NCBI RefSeq assembly: GCF_914767665.1
Contig: NC_059504.1
Span: 188,501 to 252,500, forward strand
Direction: 5' to 3'
Origin: Harmonia axyridis
Lineage: Eukaryota; Arthropoda; Insecta; Coleoptera; Coccinellidae
DNA length: 64,000 nt
This document shows positions 1-12,134 of this stretch, piece after piece. A model generated the notes under the pieces. That model did no database searches. It was not told the DNA's origin and saw only the letters and a list, made by a program, of their open reading frames with translations. Numbering within the stretch: position 1 is the first letter of the stretch; each line of letters opens with the position of its first letter. A program made the position numbers and the translations under genes.

Positions 1-330
1 CAACAATTCAATATACCAATTCAAGACAGTAACAATTAACTAACATAGGAACTAATAAAAAAATTTAGATTAACAAATGTCAGCGGTGCACAAACACATA
101 AAAAATTATCATGCATAAATATAATAATATGAGTATATTAATTACAACATTTAAATAAGAAGCAATTGGTGCAATTCAAATTTCTCATAAAACACAGTCA
201 ATACAGCTTACTCAAAGTATATATAAAGCAAAAAAAAAGTGCAGAATGAACAACATATAAGAAAAAAGCAAAATATAAGAAATCAATATGTACATAATCA
301 AACAACACTAAACTTATAGGTAAAAAATAA
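1..330. other. AT-rich flank downstream of TBC1D20
   Basis: No coding signal is seen here. The stretch is A/T-rich and follows the stop codon of the minus-strand TBC1D20 gene, so part of it is probably that gene's 3'UTR. I could not pick out a convincing polyadenylation signal. Confidence 0.4.
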
Positions 331-1966
331 CTACAAGCGTTTTTTAGTTCTCGAAAGCGTATTTTTGGCAGCAAAGCATGGAAAGAGTTTACTGTGATAG
401 AAGACCTTCAAGAAATGATAGTAAAGTTTCCTGAGCAAGTGAACGAATCCAAAAAATACATACTCTCTCTTTACTCGTTTCACGACATCTTTCTCCACAG
501 ATTCCGGCTTGTGTTTCTTGTAGTACAGCAAAGCATTGTGGAGAATCGTCTCAAAATCCGTGTCGTCAGGTATTTGGGCCAATAAACAGTGAATACTTGC
601 GAGCTCGCAATCTTGTTGGAATATTTCATCGCTCCTTTCGACCACTAGGGCCGTAGCTACATAAATTGGCATAAGAGGTGGGGACGCTAAGAAGAAGTCG
701 TATAACCTGACAACATCTTTATATCTGTTGAGGGAATGCCCAAACCATGTGAGATACCACGGTAGAGCGAACATAGTGCCAACACCAGACCTACAATTGC
801 AACAAAATAATATTGGAATTCTAAATTTCATCAGCAATTTTCACTTACATTTCCAAAAAATTGTACAGTTTCGGATCTATTCTATCTATCAGGGGATACA
901 TATAATTCAGTCTAAATGATGTTTTTTCCATTGTATCTTCCATACATTCCTTCAAATGGTCTGTACTAAGCCTTTCCATGATTCTGAATGCAATTACTTC
1001 TCCTACCACTAATAAAAAAGTTATAGCTACATCATGGTATCCCTAAAATAATTCAATTATCCAATGATAAAGAAATAAAAGATATAAGCACATCCCAAAT
1101 TGATATTTAACACTATATAAATTTTTTTTATTTACTTGAAATATCCAGAGATCGATAATCCAAACAGTGGAAGACAATAAATAAATATAAAGTAAACACT
1201 GAATCAGAGATAACCAAATGATTATTCTTTTTCTAATGTATACTTGGTATGTACCTGATAGTATTTCAAATGGGGATATTTCATGATAACTCTAAGAATT
1301 AGGACTGTTAACTGATCTTGTAGAGCTAGCCTCTGCTTCAATGGAATGCCTGTAGAAAATTGATTACAGTTAGAATTCCAGATAATTTATGTATCTTACC
1401 TGGAGGAAATCTACTTAATGATCTGTTCACATCGAGAATCACTTGGTTATACTCATCGTGAGTAGAGAGCTCTAAAAGAGACGGAATTTTTTCATTATAC
1501 TCATCTGGATCTACTTCTAGTAAAAGGGGCCATATCTTCCTTCGGAGATCATCTGGAACAATGATATGGTTAACGTAAATATTTTGAACGGTTTAGTATC
1601 TCTTGATATACAATTGCGGTTATTCTTTTATAAAGGAGTATTTTGTCTGGGAAATAATACCTCCAACTAGTCCACACTCTCCAATTGCCAAATTACGCCA
1701 TGTTTCTAAATCGGTGTCGTTTTCGAGGGCTTGTTCAATAATTTTCCTTTTTTCAATTTCTATTTGTGACTCAATATCTGAAAAACATTATAGTGAGCTT
1801 TTTTTTCAGTCATCCAATTAAGCCTACCTTCTTCGAATCTCAATTCAGATCTAGTGTCTTCATGGTCAACGAAACCATTAGATATGTTATCGGTTGTAGC
1901 ACCGTAATCGGATTTTTTATTGTTTTTCTCTTTATCGTTCGATAATAATGCATCGTTTTCCAACAT
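331..1966 (-). CDS. TBC1D20: TBC1 domain family member 20 (Rab GTPase-activating protein)
   Basis: Six exons on the minus strand: 1966-1828, 1777-1661, 1552-1400, 1349-1255, 1042-849 and 790-331. All junctions are GT-AG and in phase, giving about 385 aa (human protein is about 400). The family is an ER-associated Rab1/Rab18 GAP. The two TBC catalytic fingers are visible: the VILDVNR motif (Arg finger near residue 129) and YYQG (Gln finger near residue 168), the latter split by the exon 4/5 junction. The C-terminal exon carries the family signature GVGTMFALPWYLTWFGH. The start chosen is the ATG at 1966, opening an acidic N-terminus (MLENDALLSND). The C-terminus is basic and aromatic where the family has its membrane anchor; a clear hydrophobic helix is not obvious. 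Recognition of the family is firm; the first exon is the least certain. Confidence 0.93.
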
Positions 1967-2667
1967 ATTTTTTCTATTTTTCAATAAACAAAATCATTAA
2001 ATTTTATTCTTAATAACTCGATACTAAACGTTATCCTACAACGAAGAAGAAATCAAACTTTCATATACGGAAAAAAAACATAAGATTCACTTGTAAATAA
2101 TATCCTGTCAGTGTCACTACCGTTATTAGTGTCGAAGTGTCATACGTGACATTCGATTACAGAATAATACTATAGACTACAGATCGTCTGCACAATTGAT
2201 CTTTAATCCATTTGGTCTAAGGTGAAAAAGGAGAAAAGAAATGACTTAAAGGTAATCGCTATTGAGCGCTTGTCATACATTTGCGCTCTTGAAGTCCACT
2301 TATATCTATTTAGTGCTCTTCAAGGACGCAATCGACGCAGGTATGAGTGCTCTAAAGAGACTGACTTCTCATCGCAGCTTTACTGATTTTTGAGCGCTCG
2401 AAATGTTAAAAAAATACATAATAATTAAAAGCTCTTTATTTTCCATTTCATTTAGTTCACCTGCATAATACAATATTATATTTTTGAATATAAAGTCTAC
2501 GAATTGGATAGTACATACAAGTATCTAAAACTTAAGGAAATATAAAAGCAATCATTAAAAATATAAAATAAATAAAATCTCATTCAATTTTGATGAATTT
2601 TTTCGATTTTTGCATTTGGCTTGCTGATGACTTCTTCATGTTGAAGTTGGGATTTCATTAGGTGTCA
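1967..2667. other. Intergenic region upstream of TBC1D20
   Basis: No gene is seen. The stretch lies between the TBC1D20 start and the end of the next minus-strand gene. It contains several copies of a short motif around 'gagcgct' or 'gcgctc' (for example near 2264, 2285 and 2394). It must hold the TBC1D20 promoter, but no TATA box was found. Confidence 0.35.
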
Positions 2668-3871
2668 TTACTTCTTCTTTCCCTGGAAATAATATTGGTT
2701 TATCGATAAGAATATTTTTTCACTGATTCAAAGATTTTTTTTAACTACTTTCAAAAAATATTTGTAATTTAGATAACTTACGTATGAATTGTAACTGCCA
2801 CTGGAAGATGAGGAGTAAGATGTGGATTGACTGTATGATCCACTGTGTCCACCGCCTCCACCACATCCGCCTCCACTGCATCCACCTCCACATTGTCCAC
2901 AAGAATTGCAACAACCTCCACCACCTCCACCACCTCCTCCACTACTCTTATAACCTTTTTTGAAGGTAGGTGATGCGCTCCTCCTCTTTCGTAATAAACC
3001 AATGATGTGATTATGTGGGGGAGTGTGCTATAAAAAAAAAACACTTTTAAAAATTTGCATACAAAAAACTCATTAGATTTTTGTCCAGGGAACGTGCACA
3101 TACAAGCTTTTTTCGGTAACCGTCCGGGAAATGCTCACTTCCCGGACGCTTTTCCTCTGAGAAAGTAGCTTTTCCCGGCCTAGTCCGGAAAGTACGTACT
3201 TCCCGGACTAGGACGGAAAAGAATCACGTTGTTAGTGTCATTGTGAATATGAGAATCTTGGTAGGTATATTTTTAATAAATGCAGTTGATCATTACCATA
3301 GTAACCGAGAAAACGGCTGACAGTTCATATGAAATTAGTTGTCAACAATTTGCATGTTTTTTGATCGCAATCGCAATAAAATATGGAAAGCAGCAGCGAT
3401 AGTGTTATTCTACGCGGTTGCCGAAAAAATATTGTACGCAACACTCCCGTTTGGACTCACAGACTTCCAGGACTCGCTTACGCTCGTCCTGGAATTTTGT
3501 CTATTCGTCCAAAAAAAAACCTATTTTCCGGACTTGTTACGTAAATTACTAATAAACAATCATTCTTAAATTATATTTAGGGTGTAATTCCTCCTTACCT
3601 GATTTGATTCACCTTCCATCAGTTTTTCTGTCTTTCGTTCAGGCGCCACCAAATATCTAACCACAGGATTGGCAATTTTTATTTCTCCATCTTCATTTTT
3701 TAAAACTTCTCTAACAGTTCTTATCTGCTCGGCATTTGGTGGAGGACCATAGAAATAGATGAAGTTAACACTAGACAAATTATTTTGTCCCTTTGCCGTT
3801 GCAGGTTCCACTTTGTTCAATTCCTGAGAGGAAATGTGAATGAGTAGAGCGAAAACACAAATGAAAATCAT
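2668..3871 (-). CDS. Small secreted Cys/Gly-rich protein, unrecognised family
   Basis: Three exons on the minus strand: 3871-3599, 3027-2782 and 2682-2668, all phase 0, giving about 177 aa. The second ATG (3871) is preferred over the one at 3892 because it opens directly on a signal peptide (MIFICVFALLIHISSQ) and leaves a 5'UTR of about 25 nt behind the promoter at 3894-3926. The mature part begins with a charged region containing VNFIYFYGPPP, then a basic stretch (LLRKRR, a possible furin-type site). After that comes a run of nine Gly, Cys clusters (CCNSCGQCGGGC, CSGGGC) and a Ser/Tyr-rich tail. Such composition is typical of extracellular or cuticle-associated insect proteins, but I do not recognise the family. 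The last exon encodes only GKKK and stop, so the C-terminus is the weakest part of the model. Confidence 0.7.
3120..3212. repeat. Two GC-rich perfect or near-perfect hairpins
   Basis: Inside the intron of the Cys/Gly-rich gene. The first has 10-bp arms CGTCCGGGAA / TTCCCGGACG at about 3120-3148. The second, about 3178-3212, is a 34-bp near-palindrome with arms CCTAGTCCGG / CCGGACTAGG around the palindromic core AAGTACGTACTT. They share the 'TTCCCGGAC' word, are far richer in GC than their surroundings, and are followed by a related CCGG-containing stretch. Their role is unknown. Confidence 0.7.
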
Positions 3872-3893
3872 CTTGGTGAAATGTTCGCACAAA

Positions 3894-3926
3894 ACTGATT
3901 GTAAAACGAAAGATCCAGGCTATATA
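3894..3926 (-). promoter_or_regulatory. Core promoter: TATA box and TCAGT initiator
   Basis: On the minus strand TATATAG begins at 3926, and the arthropod initiator TCAGT lies at 3898-3894 with its A (the expected +1) at 3896. The TATA box therefore sits at -30, the canonical spacing. The predicted transcript would start 25 nt before the ATG at 3871, which supports that start codon. Confidence 0.75.
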
Positions 3927-5679
3927 AAAGGATCTCGGGCTACGTTTAGAGCGATTAGCAAATGGAATAAGAAAATTCGGGGATTTATCCCATACCTGCT
4001 GGTTTTTTTTTGTCGATAATATCGGGTAACTATCAATTAGGGACCGAAGCGACGCATCAGTTACGTCTTTAATAGGTAGCTGGTAAACAAAACTGTAATA
4101 ATAAAACAATTACTTAATGAAAATCTGTAGCTACCGGGTAATTATGAACTGGTCTGTATTATTCATATTGTTTAATGTATGAGCCTTTTCAGACAGTCCA
4201 TCATTAAAATTCGCTCATCCAGTTGGTATTCCCCGGCCAACTCGATCAAATGAAACGGTTTGCTGTTTTCGTTCATATTTTTTAAAGAAGGATGTTTGTC
4301 GGTTTTGATCGGTCAAAGTTGCGGAAATAGGCAATCTTGAAGGAATTTTCAAAGCGAGCCCACCGGGTGTAGACGTAAAACGTTATTATATGGATTTCCT
4401 AACATCAGGATATGCTAATTCTAATTGGTTCTTTGTTTCCAATGTGTGATCTTTGAAATAAATCTATCGGAATTTTTTTTTCTGACTCACTGATGTTTAC
4501 GTTTGCAAATCTTACAATATGTGGTTTTATTTTCGCATTCATTACAAAATATGTTTCAGCGCCGAGCGTTCAGTGTTTCTCTTTTAAAGCAATAGGCAGT
4601 ACATAATTTTTATTTAATTTCATGTGGGGTGATCTTTTTGAGCTCAATGAGAAGAATTTTGAAAGAAAAATATTCGAAAAACAGATGATGAATAATTGTT
4701 CTAGATGAGACCTTAATTCAGATTGCTTCATAATTGTAATTTCTTTTTTCTGGGTTTTCTTGGTGTTTTTTCTCAATTATTATTATATCTTTTAAAGTAT
4801 GAAAAACCATATCAAATATTAAAATAAAAAAAATGTATCTAGCGTGGGATTCGAATCCGTGGTTCAGATATTGCAATAAAACACTCCAAAGCCAATGAGG
4901 CAAAGACAGAAATATAATATTCATTTTCAATTTCATGATCAGTTTGCGAGCAAAGCTTTGATTGATTGAATTTTAATATCGGACTTATTTCAAATGAAAA
5001 ATAAATCGCAAATAATAACATTTGCTAATTCGGGGATATCATTAAATGTGGGGTAGTCAAGCTCTATAAGATCTATCTCATTTATTGTATCATCCTAGTC
5101 GATATCAATGTCCAGTTAATAAAATATGCTACCTAATGAAAAATAAAATACAAGGCGCGCCATTTGGAATAGGCTTAATTGTTAATAATGAGTCATCAAA
5201 GAATCGTCTCATTTTGAACATCCAGTAATGGTTATCAAAAATCAGTGCCTACTTCCGTTATTCTAAAATTCACTTTCGAAATCTCATCCAAATGAATTCA
5301 TTCATTTCGAGGTTATGAGTTTTTTCCAAAGACCCTCCAATTTATGAAAAATCTAAATATCTCAAAAACGGTAAGATTTAAACATATGAAATTTCAAACA
5401 AACTTGGGTTCATTTATTCGATGCAATAATCTGAGAATTCGATAAAAAACAGAGTGTTCCATAAGAAAAACATATGTATGACCATTTACACTTTTTTGGT
5501 ACACCCTGTGTATTTCGAGAATGTAGCTCTAATGAAGCCTTGTGCTTAATTGTATTTATAAATTGAGTATAACATTTTTTTATCTGGAAATCATATTGGT
5601 CATTCTACTTGTGCATGAATCATTTATTTACTTCAAATTGACGTCATTGCGTAAATTGAATTCTCATCATGTAATAGGT
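3927..5679. other. Intergenic region without recognised genes
   Basis: Only short chance ORFs are seen. The stretch includes a tRNA-like remnant (described separately) and, at about 5270-5530, a block with 'ttggtacaccctgtgta'. That block resembles the ends of the MITE-like repeats elsewhere in the window ('acaccctgta'). Confidence 0.4.
4838..4925 (-). pseudogene. Degenerate tRNA-like sequence
   Basis: On the minus strand GATTCGAATCC matches the Pol III B box / T-arm consensus, and a D-arm-like GCCTCATTGGCTTTGGAG lies upstream at the expected distance. A run of T follows (4833-4826), as at Pol III terminators. Acceptor and anticodon stems do not pair well, so this is at best a decayed tRNA or a tRNA-derived SINE head. 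Confidence 0.3.
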
Positions 5680-5741
5680 TTGAATTATTTGCGCTTTTAG
5701 AGCATTTTCCTTGAATTATTTGCGCTTTTAGAGCATTTTCC
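5680..5741. repeat. 31-bp perfect tandem duplication
   Basis: The 31-bp unit that begins TTGAATTATTTGCGCTTTTA occurs twice back to back (5680-5710 and 5711-5741) without a mismatch. This indicates a recent local duplication. Confidence 0.9.
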
Positions 5742-5879
5742 ATGTATTTTTTATTGAAATAATTAAATGAATATTGTTCTCAAAAGTTTGGAGATGTCAA
5801 TTAAGAAAATATAAGTTTTTTTTTCCAAATAGTCGCTAATTCCTTTTTTGAGTGATTACACGAAAAAACAGCTAAAGAT

Positions 5880-8800
5880 TATAATAAAAAAAAGTATTAT
5901 TGCATAGCTTTTATTTACAAATCAAGGCTGAAGAATATATTCACATGACAATAGACGAACATACATTTAAGCTATATTAATAATTCAACATAAATAAATT
6001 CATTGTAATTCTTTGTAACAAAAATAAAAGTTAAATGAAGAAAAATTGATATTATCCATTCAATATATAAATATAAATAATACACAACCTCTTCTATCGA
6101 AGCAGATATTGTCAAACTAACAGAATATTACAACAAATGACAAACTTTCTTTTTAAAAACCAACCAATTTCATGCAGAGTTTTGTCTTCAATATGAACAA
6201 ACGCCTCTCTACATTTCAAACAGTATAGAATTTTTTTTTGATTAAATTGAGCGCCTTAGTTCAAAGAGGTTGCATTGTGTTATGTATTTATCATTACCCC
6301 ACATTACGAGAAACCTAAACCTTATGAATTCTCATAAAAACGTAAAAAGACTGGAAAAACGTTACACTAAAAAAAAAAATACATAACATATAAAATAAGA
6401 TGCAAAGTTAAACAGGGGATTAATGTGAGGTACAAGACTCAAATATGTTATGTTCTATAAATTTACGTTAACAATATACAAAATAATCTTAAGGTACACA
6501 CTGTACATAATAAGCAGAACGGAATAATGTACACCGAATTTCAATTGAACTCAATTATATATTACATCAGATGTGTTACACAAGACAAATTTTGTAAATT
6601 ATGACTTTTCAATTTCAGGAAATACAACTTGTTGAACAATTGGACTTTTTAAAATTGGGTCAGATCAATGTCGATATCACTCTGCTGTTATATATTAATA
6701 TTTTTCGTAAGCAATAAGTACTTCTCAAATCAATAGGATACTAACAAAAACAGTTAAACAACTAACTGCAAACGGAGGAAATAAAATCAATTAATTGTGT
6801 TAGTACAGCTTTTTACTAAGAGAAAAACTACCATCGTTTTTATGTCCCCCATTCGGTGAATTTTCTTTGGCTCAGAATCGAGTGATCATAATGGTAACAA
6901 TTCATCAGAAAACTCTAAAATGTTAAGAAAATATAATGATGAAGGCTTTCTAGCCGAGGTTTCAAAAGATTTTTCACTTTAAGTTTCGCTCAGAAGTTTT
7001 TAGGTCGTAGATTACACTCCAACCAAACCAGCCAGAAGTGGACGAGATGGAAAAAATATATATCAGTTGTCAAGTTGAAATCTACCACTTAAAAACCTCT
7101 GAAGAAGCATACCGCAGTTGTAGGCTGAATATCAGGTGATTAACCGGGCTAGCGAACCCGAAATTTTCAAACTGTGAAAAATAAACGAACCTATCGAAAA
7201 TATTGTTATAACGCACTCGATTCTGGTTATAATGAACATAACGCCTAAAATGTTACTTATATAATATTGATAAACTCGATGAAGACACATAAATTAGCTT
7301 TCCTTCCTACTGACGAAAAGTTTGATTGTTTCAGCCATGTCAAGCATTCAAAACGTATTAAATAACCAGCCTGTACTTAGTCAATTAATTTTATTAATTA
7401 CATACTTTCAAAATAAAATCGATTAATATTGTTTCCGAAAAACAATGTAAAATTTCGACTAATCTTAATAAAAAAGTGTCTAAATCTAAAATGTCAAAAA
7501 AGAGTTCTTAAGGCCACTGTGGCATCCATAATCCACTTGAAAATCACTTGTGAAATTGTTAAGTCGAGAATATTTCATTAGCTGATCTCACATAATTAAT
7601 TCGCAAATTAGTAATCACGATGAGAATTTTTTTTAACATCAAGAAATACGCAAAAAAGATTTGCGTATGAGCAAAGGTCATTAACAACAACGAAATTCCA
7701 CCACATTAGAGTTTATGTAGAAGGAAGGGTATAAAACACTTAGTAAGTATTTTTGATCCTCGATTTCGAAATAATGAAGCATTCAAAATACAGAAGAACA
7801 TACACAGCACAGGAAACAAGGTTTTCAATCCAAATGTACTGTTAAAAAATAAATAAATAAACGAGAGTCCACTTCAACCGAATCTCCCACATCATAACAG
7901 AAATTTGTAATAAATAAAAATATATTAAACAGAATTTTAATATAAAAATATCAGAATAACAACATTTGCTCAGTTGCAAAATTTCCTCAAACATTCAATA
8001 AGATTTTCAGACTAGATTTTTTGTTTTGAGTAGTTCTAATATACAAATAAATAAATACTCAGTTCAGCATTCAAAATCTTGAAAACCTTGTTGTAACTAC
8101 GCAATCTTCATTAAATCGGAAAAACAGTCTTCTAATCACAAATGAGTGAAATGGTCAAACATGAATGAGTATAAAATTTTTTTTTTATAATATATTTTTA
8201 TTTTAATGCTGATTGCCTCAGGGATTATTATATCATGAAATAAAAAACCTCTTTACATTCTACCACCCATAATTATTCTTTAAGATATGAATGGGATGAA
8301 TTCGAAAAATAGGGCAGGCTCTGGCGACAAATGATATGCAATTTTCAAATCACATAATTAAAAGGGACCTCCTCATTATTTCATTTTTCAAACCAATCAG
8401 GCTAAGTTTTAAAGAATCATTTTACCGAAAAGATTAAACATTTTGTGTTAGTAATGAACAAAGTATCTAAATATAGATTAACTGATATGCATTCTAATTA
8501 TTTTTATTACTCTCAAAAGTTGTTAGAGAATTTTATGAAATTTCTAAACATATGACATTGTCCACGAAAATATTACTTGTGAAATATTTAAAAATAACTG
8601 ATAATGGTTGAAAAAGTGAAGCATAAAATTGGTCATCGCCCTAAATATGGTCCAAATTTTAAAAAATCAAAATCTAAGAAATTTTCTCTGGTGAAAACTA
8701 GTAATAATTTCAAACTGAAAACGTTAAATTGTCAAATAATTCAAGGTAGAACAAGAACAGTGTAATTTAAAAGTTTTTGGCTAGAAATGTAGAAATTCTT

Positions 8801-9480
8801 TCAAATATCTAAATTCTACCCTGAATCCATCCAAATTCAATACACGAATATTGTCATTGAAAATTTGCCTTGTTTTATTGTTACATTTAGGTAAAATAAG
8901 TACGATGTAAAAAAATAATCTACACCAATCCGAACATTTTTAACAATTTATAAAAATGTATGTTATGATGTTTGAATTGTGTTGAAAACTTGCTTATTCT
9001 TTTCTAGTGCTCTTTCACAGTTCAAATTTTCCTTTTAAACGAAAGAATAAATGCCGAGTTTCAGATAGTATACAAAAAATCAAAATCCTATATAAATAGA
9101 AAAATTTGGAATTTTCTCTACCGTCAAAAACAGGAAAATGCATATGTAATTGCAGGCACAAATCTTTTGGCTTACATCATCAAATGCGAATTTAAATAAA
9201 AACTTTTTGATGCATAAATTTCAATTCTTTTCTTAGATTCAGAAAAATTTCAAGTTGTTTCGATGTAATTTCTAGGTTTTGTCTAGAATATAAAAAAAAT
9301 CAGCCGGTTGGGACAAAAAGAGCTGATTATATAATGTATATATATAAATATATATGTATAGATATGGTACACAAATTACATATTTACAAGTAATGCATTG
9401 CATTACCAGCGCCTTAGAAAAATTTTCAGGAAATCCTAAAATATTATTCTCATGATTTTACCCACAGCCATTATTTTCTG
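5880..9480. other. 3.6 kb AT-rich stretch, possible long 3'UTR of the CTDSPL-like gene
   Basis: No coding region and no similarity to the mobile elements elsewhere in the window could be seen. The stretch follows the stop codon of the minus-strand phosphatase gene. Minus-strand AATAAA words occur at several places, including about 5911 and 8875. Whether the transcript really extends this far is inference. Confidence 0.3.
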
Positions 9481-11540
9481 CTACGTATTTGTAACCACAT
9501 GGTTATTGGGAAAATTTGTTGATAATGATGTATTGGTCGATGGGCCATTCGATTGTGGTCCTCCATTATTATACGGATGGTTCGAGTTGCACAACACTGT
9601 GTATACATTGTCCATTTTGCTGAGTTTCTCAAAGAAAGGTATCAAATCCAATAGTTCAGAATCATTCATATCGTCAAACCATGAAGCTACCGGCACCTAG
9701 GGGAGAATGTGAATTTAAGAAAACATTTTCTACCACCAAACTAAAATTTAAGAAACTTTCTTTACATTTTTGATAATTTAAAATAAAAGAATTTTAATTA
9801 AGTAAGAAAATTATAACGTTTTTCAGAAAACATGGAGATTGTCAAACTGACATTCGGTTAAAATATAATTCTGTGATTATTTATGTTCACCGATTTGAAC
9901 CTTAAATGTCAAAGTGACAACTTATTCAGATATAATTCTATGAATAACCCCAAATTAAAAATAAATCAACTTACCGCATTATCTGGATGGAATATATACG
10001 ACGCTGGAGAGTTGTCCACTATAATTATTTTCTGCAACTCCCTACCAAGTTTGTTCAAATCTTTCACATAGTTGCCTCTGTAGAATACACAGCTCTCTCG
10101 GAATAACCTTGCTCTAAATACACCCCACTGATCGAGAAGATCAGCAACTGGGTCTGCATATTTGGCCAGTGATGCAGTAAATAGGACACATTCATACAAT
10201 TCTCCCATTCTTTTCAAGAAATCATCGACATGTGGCCTTTTCAGCACGTACACTTGATGTACGATTCCGTCTATTTCAACAGGCACAACAAAATCTGCAT
10301 TACTTATTGGCTGAAATAAGTATTATACTTTTCACATAAAATATCAGGAAATAATCTAATAGAATAATAATAACAATTTTTTTATATATGAGATATCAGT
10401 TTGTAAGTAGGTAAAAATTAAGTTGTCAGAATTAAGGTATGGTATTAAAAAGAAATAGAGCTAAATATTAACGACAATAAAAATAATTTTCCTTGATCTA
10501 AGATTGGCCTTTTTCAAACAGGCTACTTGTAAAATTTCCCTATGTATTAAATTTGGTTAAAATCACATGATTATGACTAAAATAAACCACAATCAGTGTT
10601 TATGTAAACCTTTTTTTTTCAAATAAATATTAGATAATTTATCAATACAGTCAGACCACTCCAAGATCATATCAGCAGTACTTAAAATACATGCACACTC
10701 ACCTTAAAACTACTATGAACTAAAGTTTCATCTAAATCTATCACCATACACTTTTTATGCATGTCTTGATGTCGTATGGAAGGTAACAAGTAGGAACTCC
10801 TACTACCAGAAATGTACTGTCTATATTGTGATCCGTCAATACCTTGTTCTGAAGTGTCCTTTTTACTTTTGCCCCCAAGACAGCATAATAATGATCTGAG
10901 GAAACCTCTTGAGTTAAGTTTCCTCCTACTTTTCGGCTCCTGAATTTTTTCCTCTGATATGTCATTTTCATCATTTGGCAGTGTTTCTGAAAATAGGGGT
11001 ATTGAATTAAAATTATAAATGTAACTCCTAAAAAAAAATATTTTGTTTCTAAATGGGAGTTGGCTACGAAAATTATTATGGTAAGATTGGCATTTCTTAA
11101 AAAGTAGGTTATACAATGGTACATCTGAGGGAATTAAACTAAAATTCAAGAAAATTGGATAAACAAAAACTGAACTACTGTATTTAAATTTCGATTAGAT
11201 GAACTAAATTAAACAATTAATAATTCCCTTCAGGGTCTGACTCAAGGTTAGCTAGTGAACTAATTAGACTAAATATGTAATCAACAGCTTGTTTGTTGTT
11301 AAGTGAAACGCCATTTCAAAAGTAGACTTTTCAGTGCTAGCAATTCTGATTACAAAAAGGCTGAAATTAAAGCCAGTTATATTTTATTCAGATTAAAATT
11401 CCACAAAATATAAATGATGAAGACGATAACAATAAAAAAAACGGAAAAGCTGTCATTTGTTATTTACCTTTTTCGGGAGGATAATTGTTCAACTGTTTAT
11501 CTTCCCTAGATACTTGAGTAATAATGGACGAAGCGTCCAT
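9481..11540 (-). CDS. CTDSPL: CTD small phosphatase-like protein (SCP family, HAD phosphatase)
   Basis: Four exons on the minus strand: 11540-11468, 10986-10703, 10310-9975 and 9696-9481, giving about 302 aa. Members dephosphorylate Ser in the RNA polymerase II C-terminal domain and act in neuronal gene silencing and Smad signalling. The HAD signature DLDET (residues about 108-112) supplies the nucleophile Asp and the acid/base Asp. It is followed by the family landmarks PVEIDGIVHQVYVLKRPHVD, ECVLFTASLAKYADPVADLL and DNSPASYIFHPDNA. The N-terminal 100 residues hold the LCCLGG motif, a possible palmitoylation site as in vertebrate SCPs. The C-terminal 40 residues, rich in Asn and Gly, are lineage-specific. 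Exon phases close exactly. The choice among CTDSP1, 2 and L orthologues is not possible from sequence alone; insects usually have a single gene. Confidence 0.94.
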
Positions 11541-12134
11541 TTAAACATTTGTTTTTTGAGCTGATGATTATTTGTTGTACAACAATTGTTTTCGAACACT
11601 AAAACCACTTCAAAAGTCAAGTTTTTGAAACACCTTTTTGCAAATGGCAGATAAGCTTTCTATTGATACAGACTGATCAGGAAACTGTATTATCGGCCGA
11701 TTCCTAAGACGCAAATATTAGGTGCGTTCAGAGATGCATATAAAATATCAGATATGAAATTACAATGTAACGTGTAGTTTCATCATTCATTATTATAATA
11801 TAATAATACAAATCATTAACAGTTTAATGGTAGGTTTCTCAAAACATTTATTGGCTGATTAGAACAATCAAAATATTTCTGTGTTCAATTTCATCTTATT
11901 CTTGACATTTCCATAGATTTCAAAAAGTTTATTGGTTGTGTTTTGACATACATCATATGTTTTTATTTATATTTTAATTTTGTATGCTTGACAATAACTG
12001 AATCTTAATCAGAATTTTATCATTCTGAATGATTCATGCTGTAAATAGCGAAAATTAATATATGATATAAAGAAGAAACTGTATCAAAAATAAATTTAAA
12101 TTATCAAGGATATTCTGACAGATAGAGGGGTTAA
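11541..12134. other. Divergent intergenic region, CTDSPL-like and JMJD4
   Basis: This 594-bp gap separates two divergently transcribed genes and should contain both promoters. It is AT-rich, and no clear TATA/Inr pair was found. Confidence 0.5.

Noticed and set aside
2778..3101. Val/Glu-rich open frame (VVEEVVEVVEVV)
   Set aside because: It is the wrong frame of the Gly/Cys-rich exon; the splice phases select the glycine frame.
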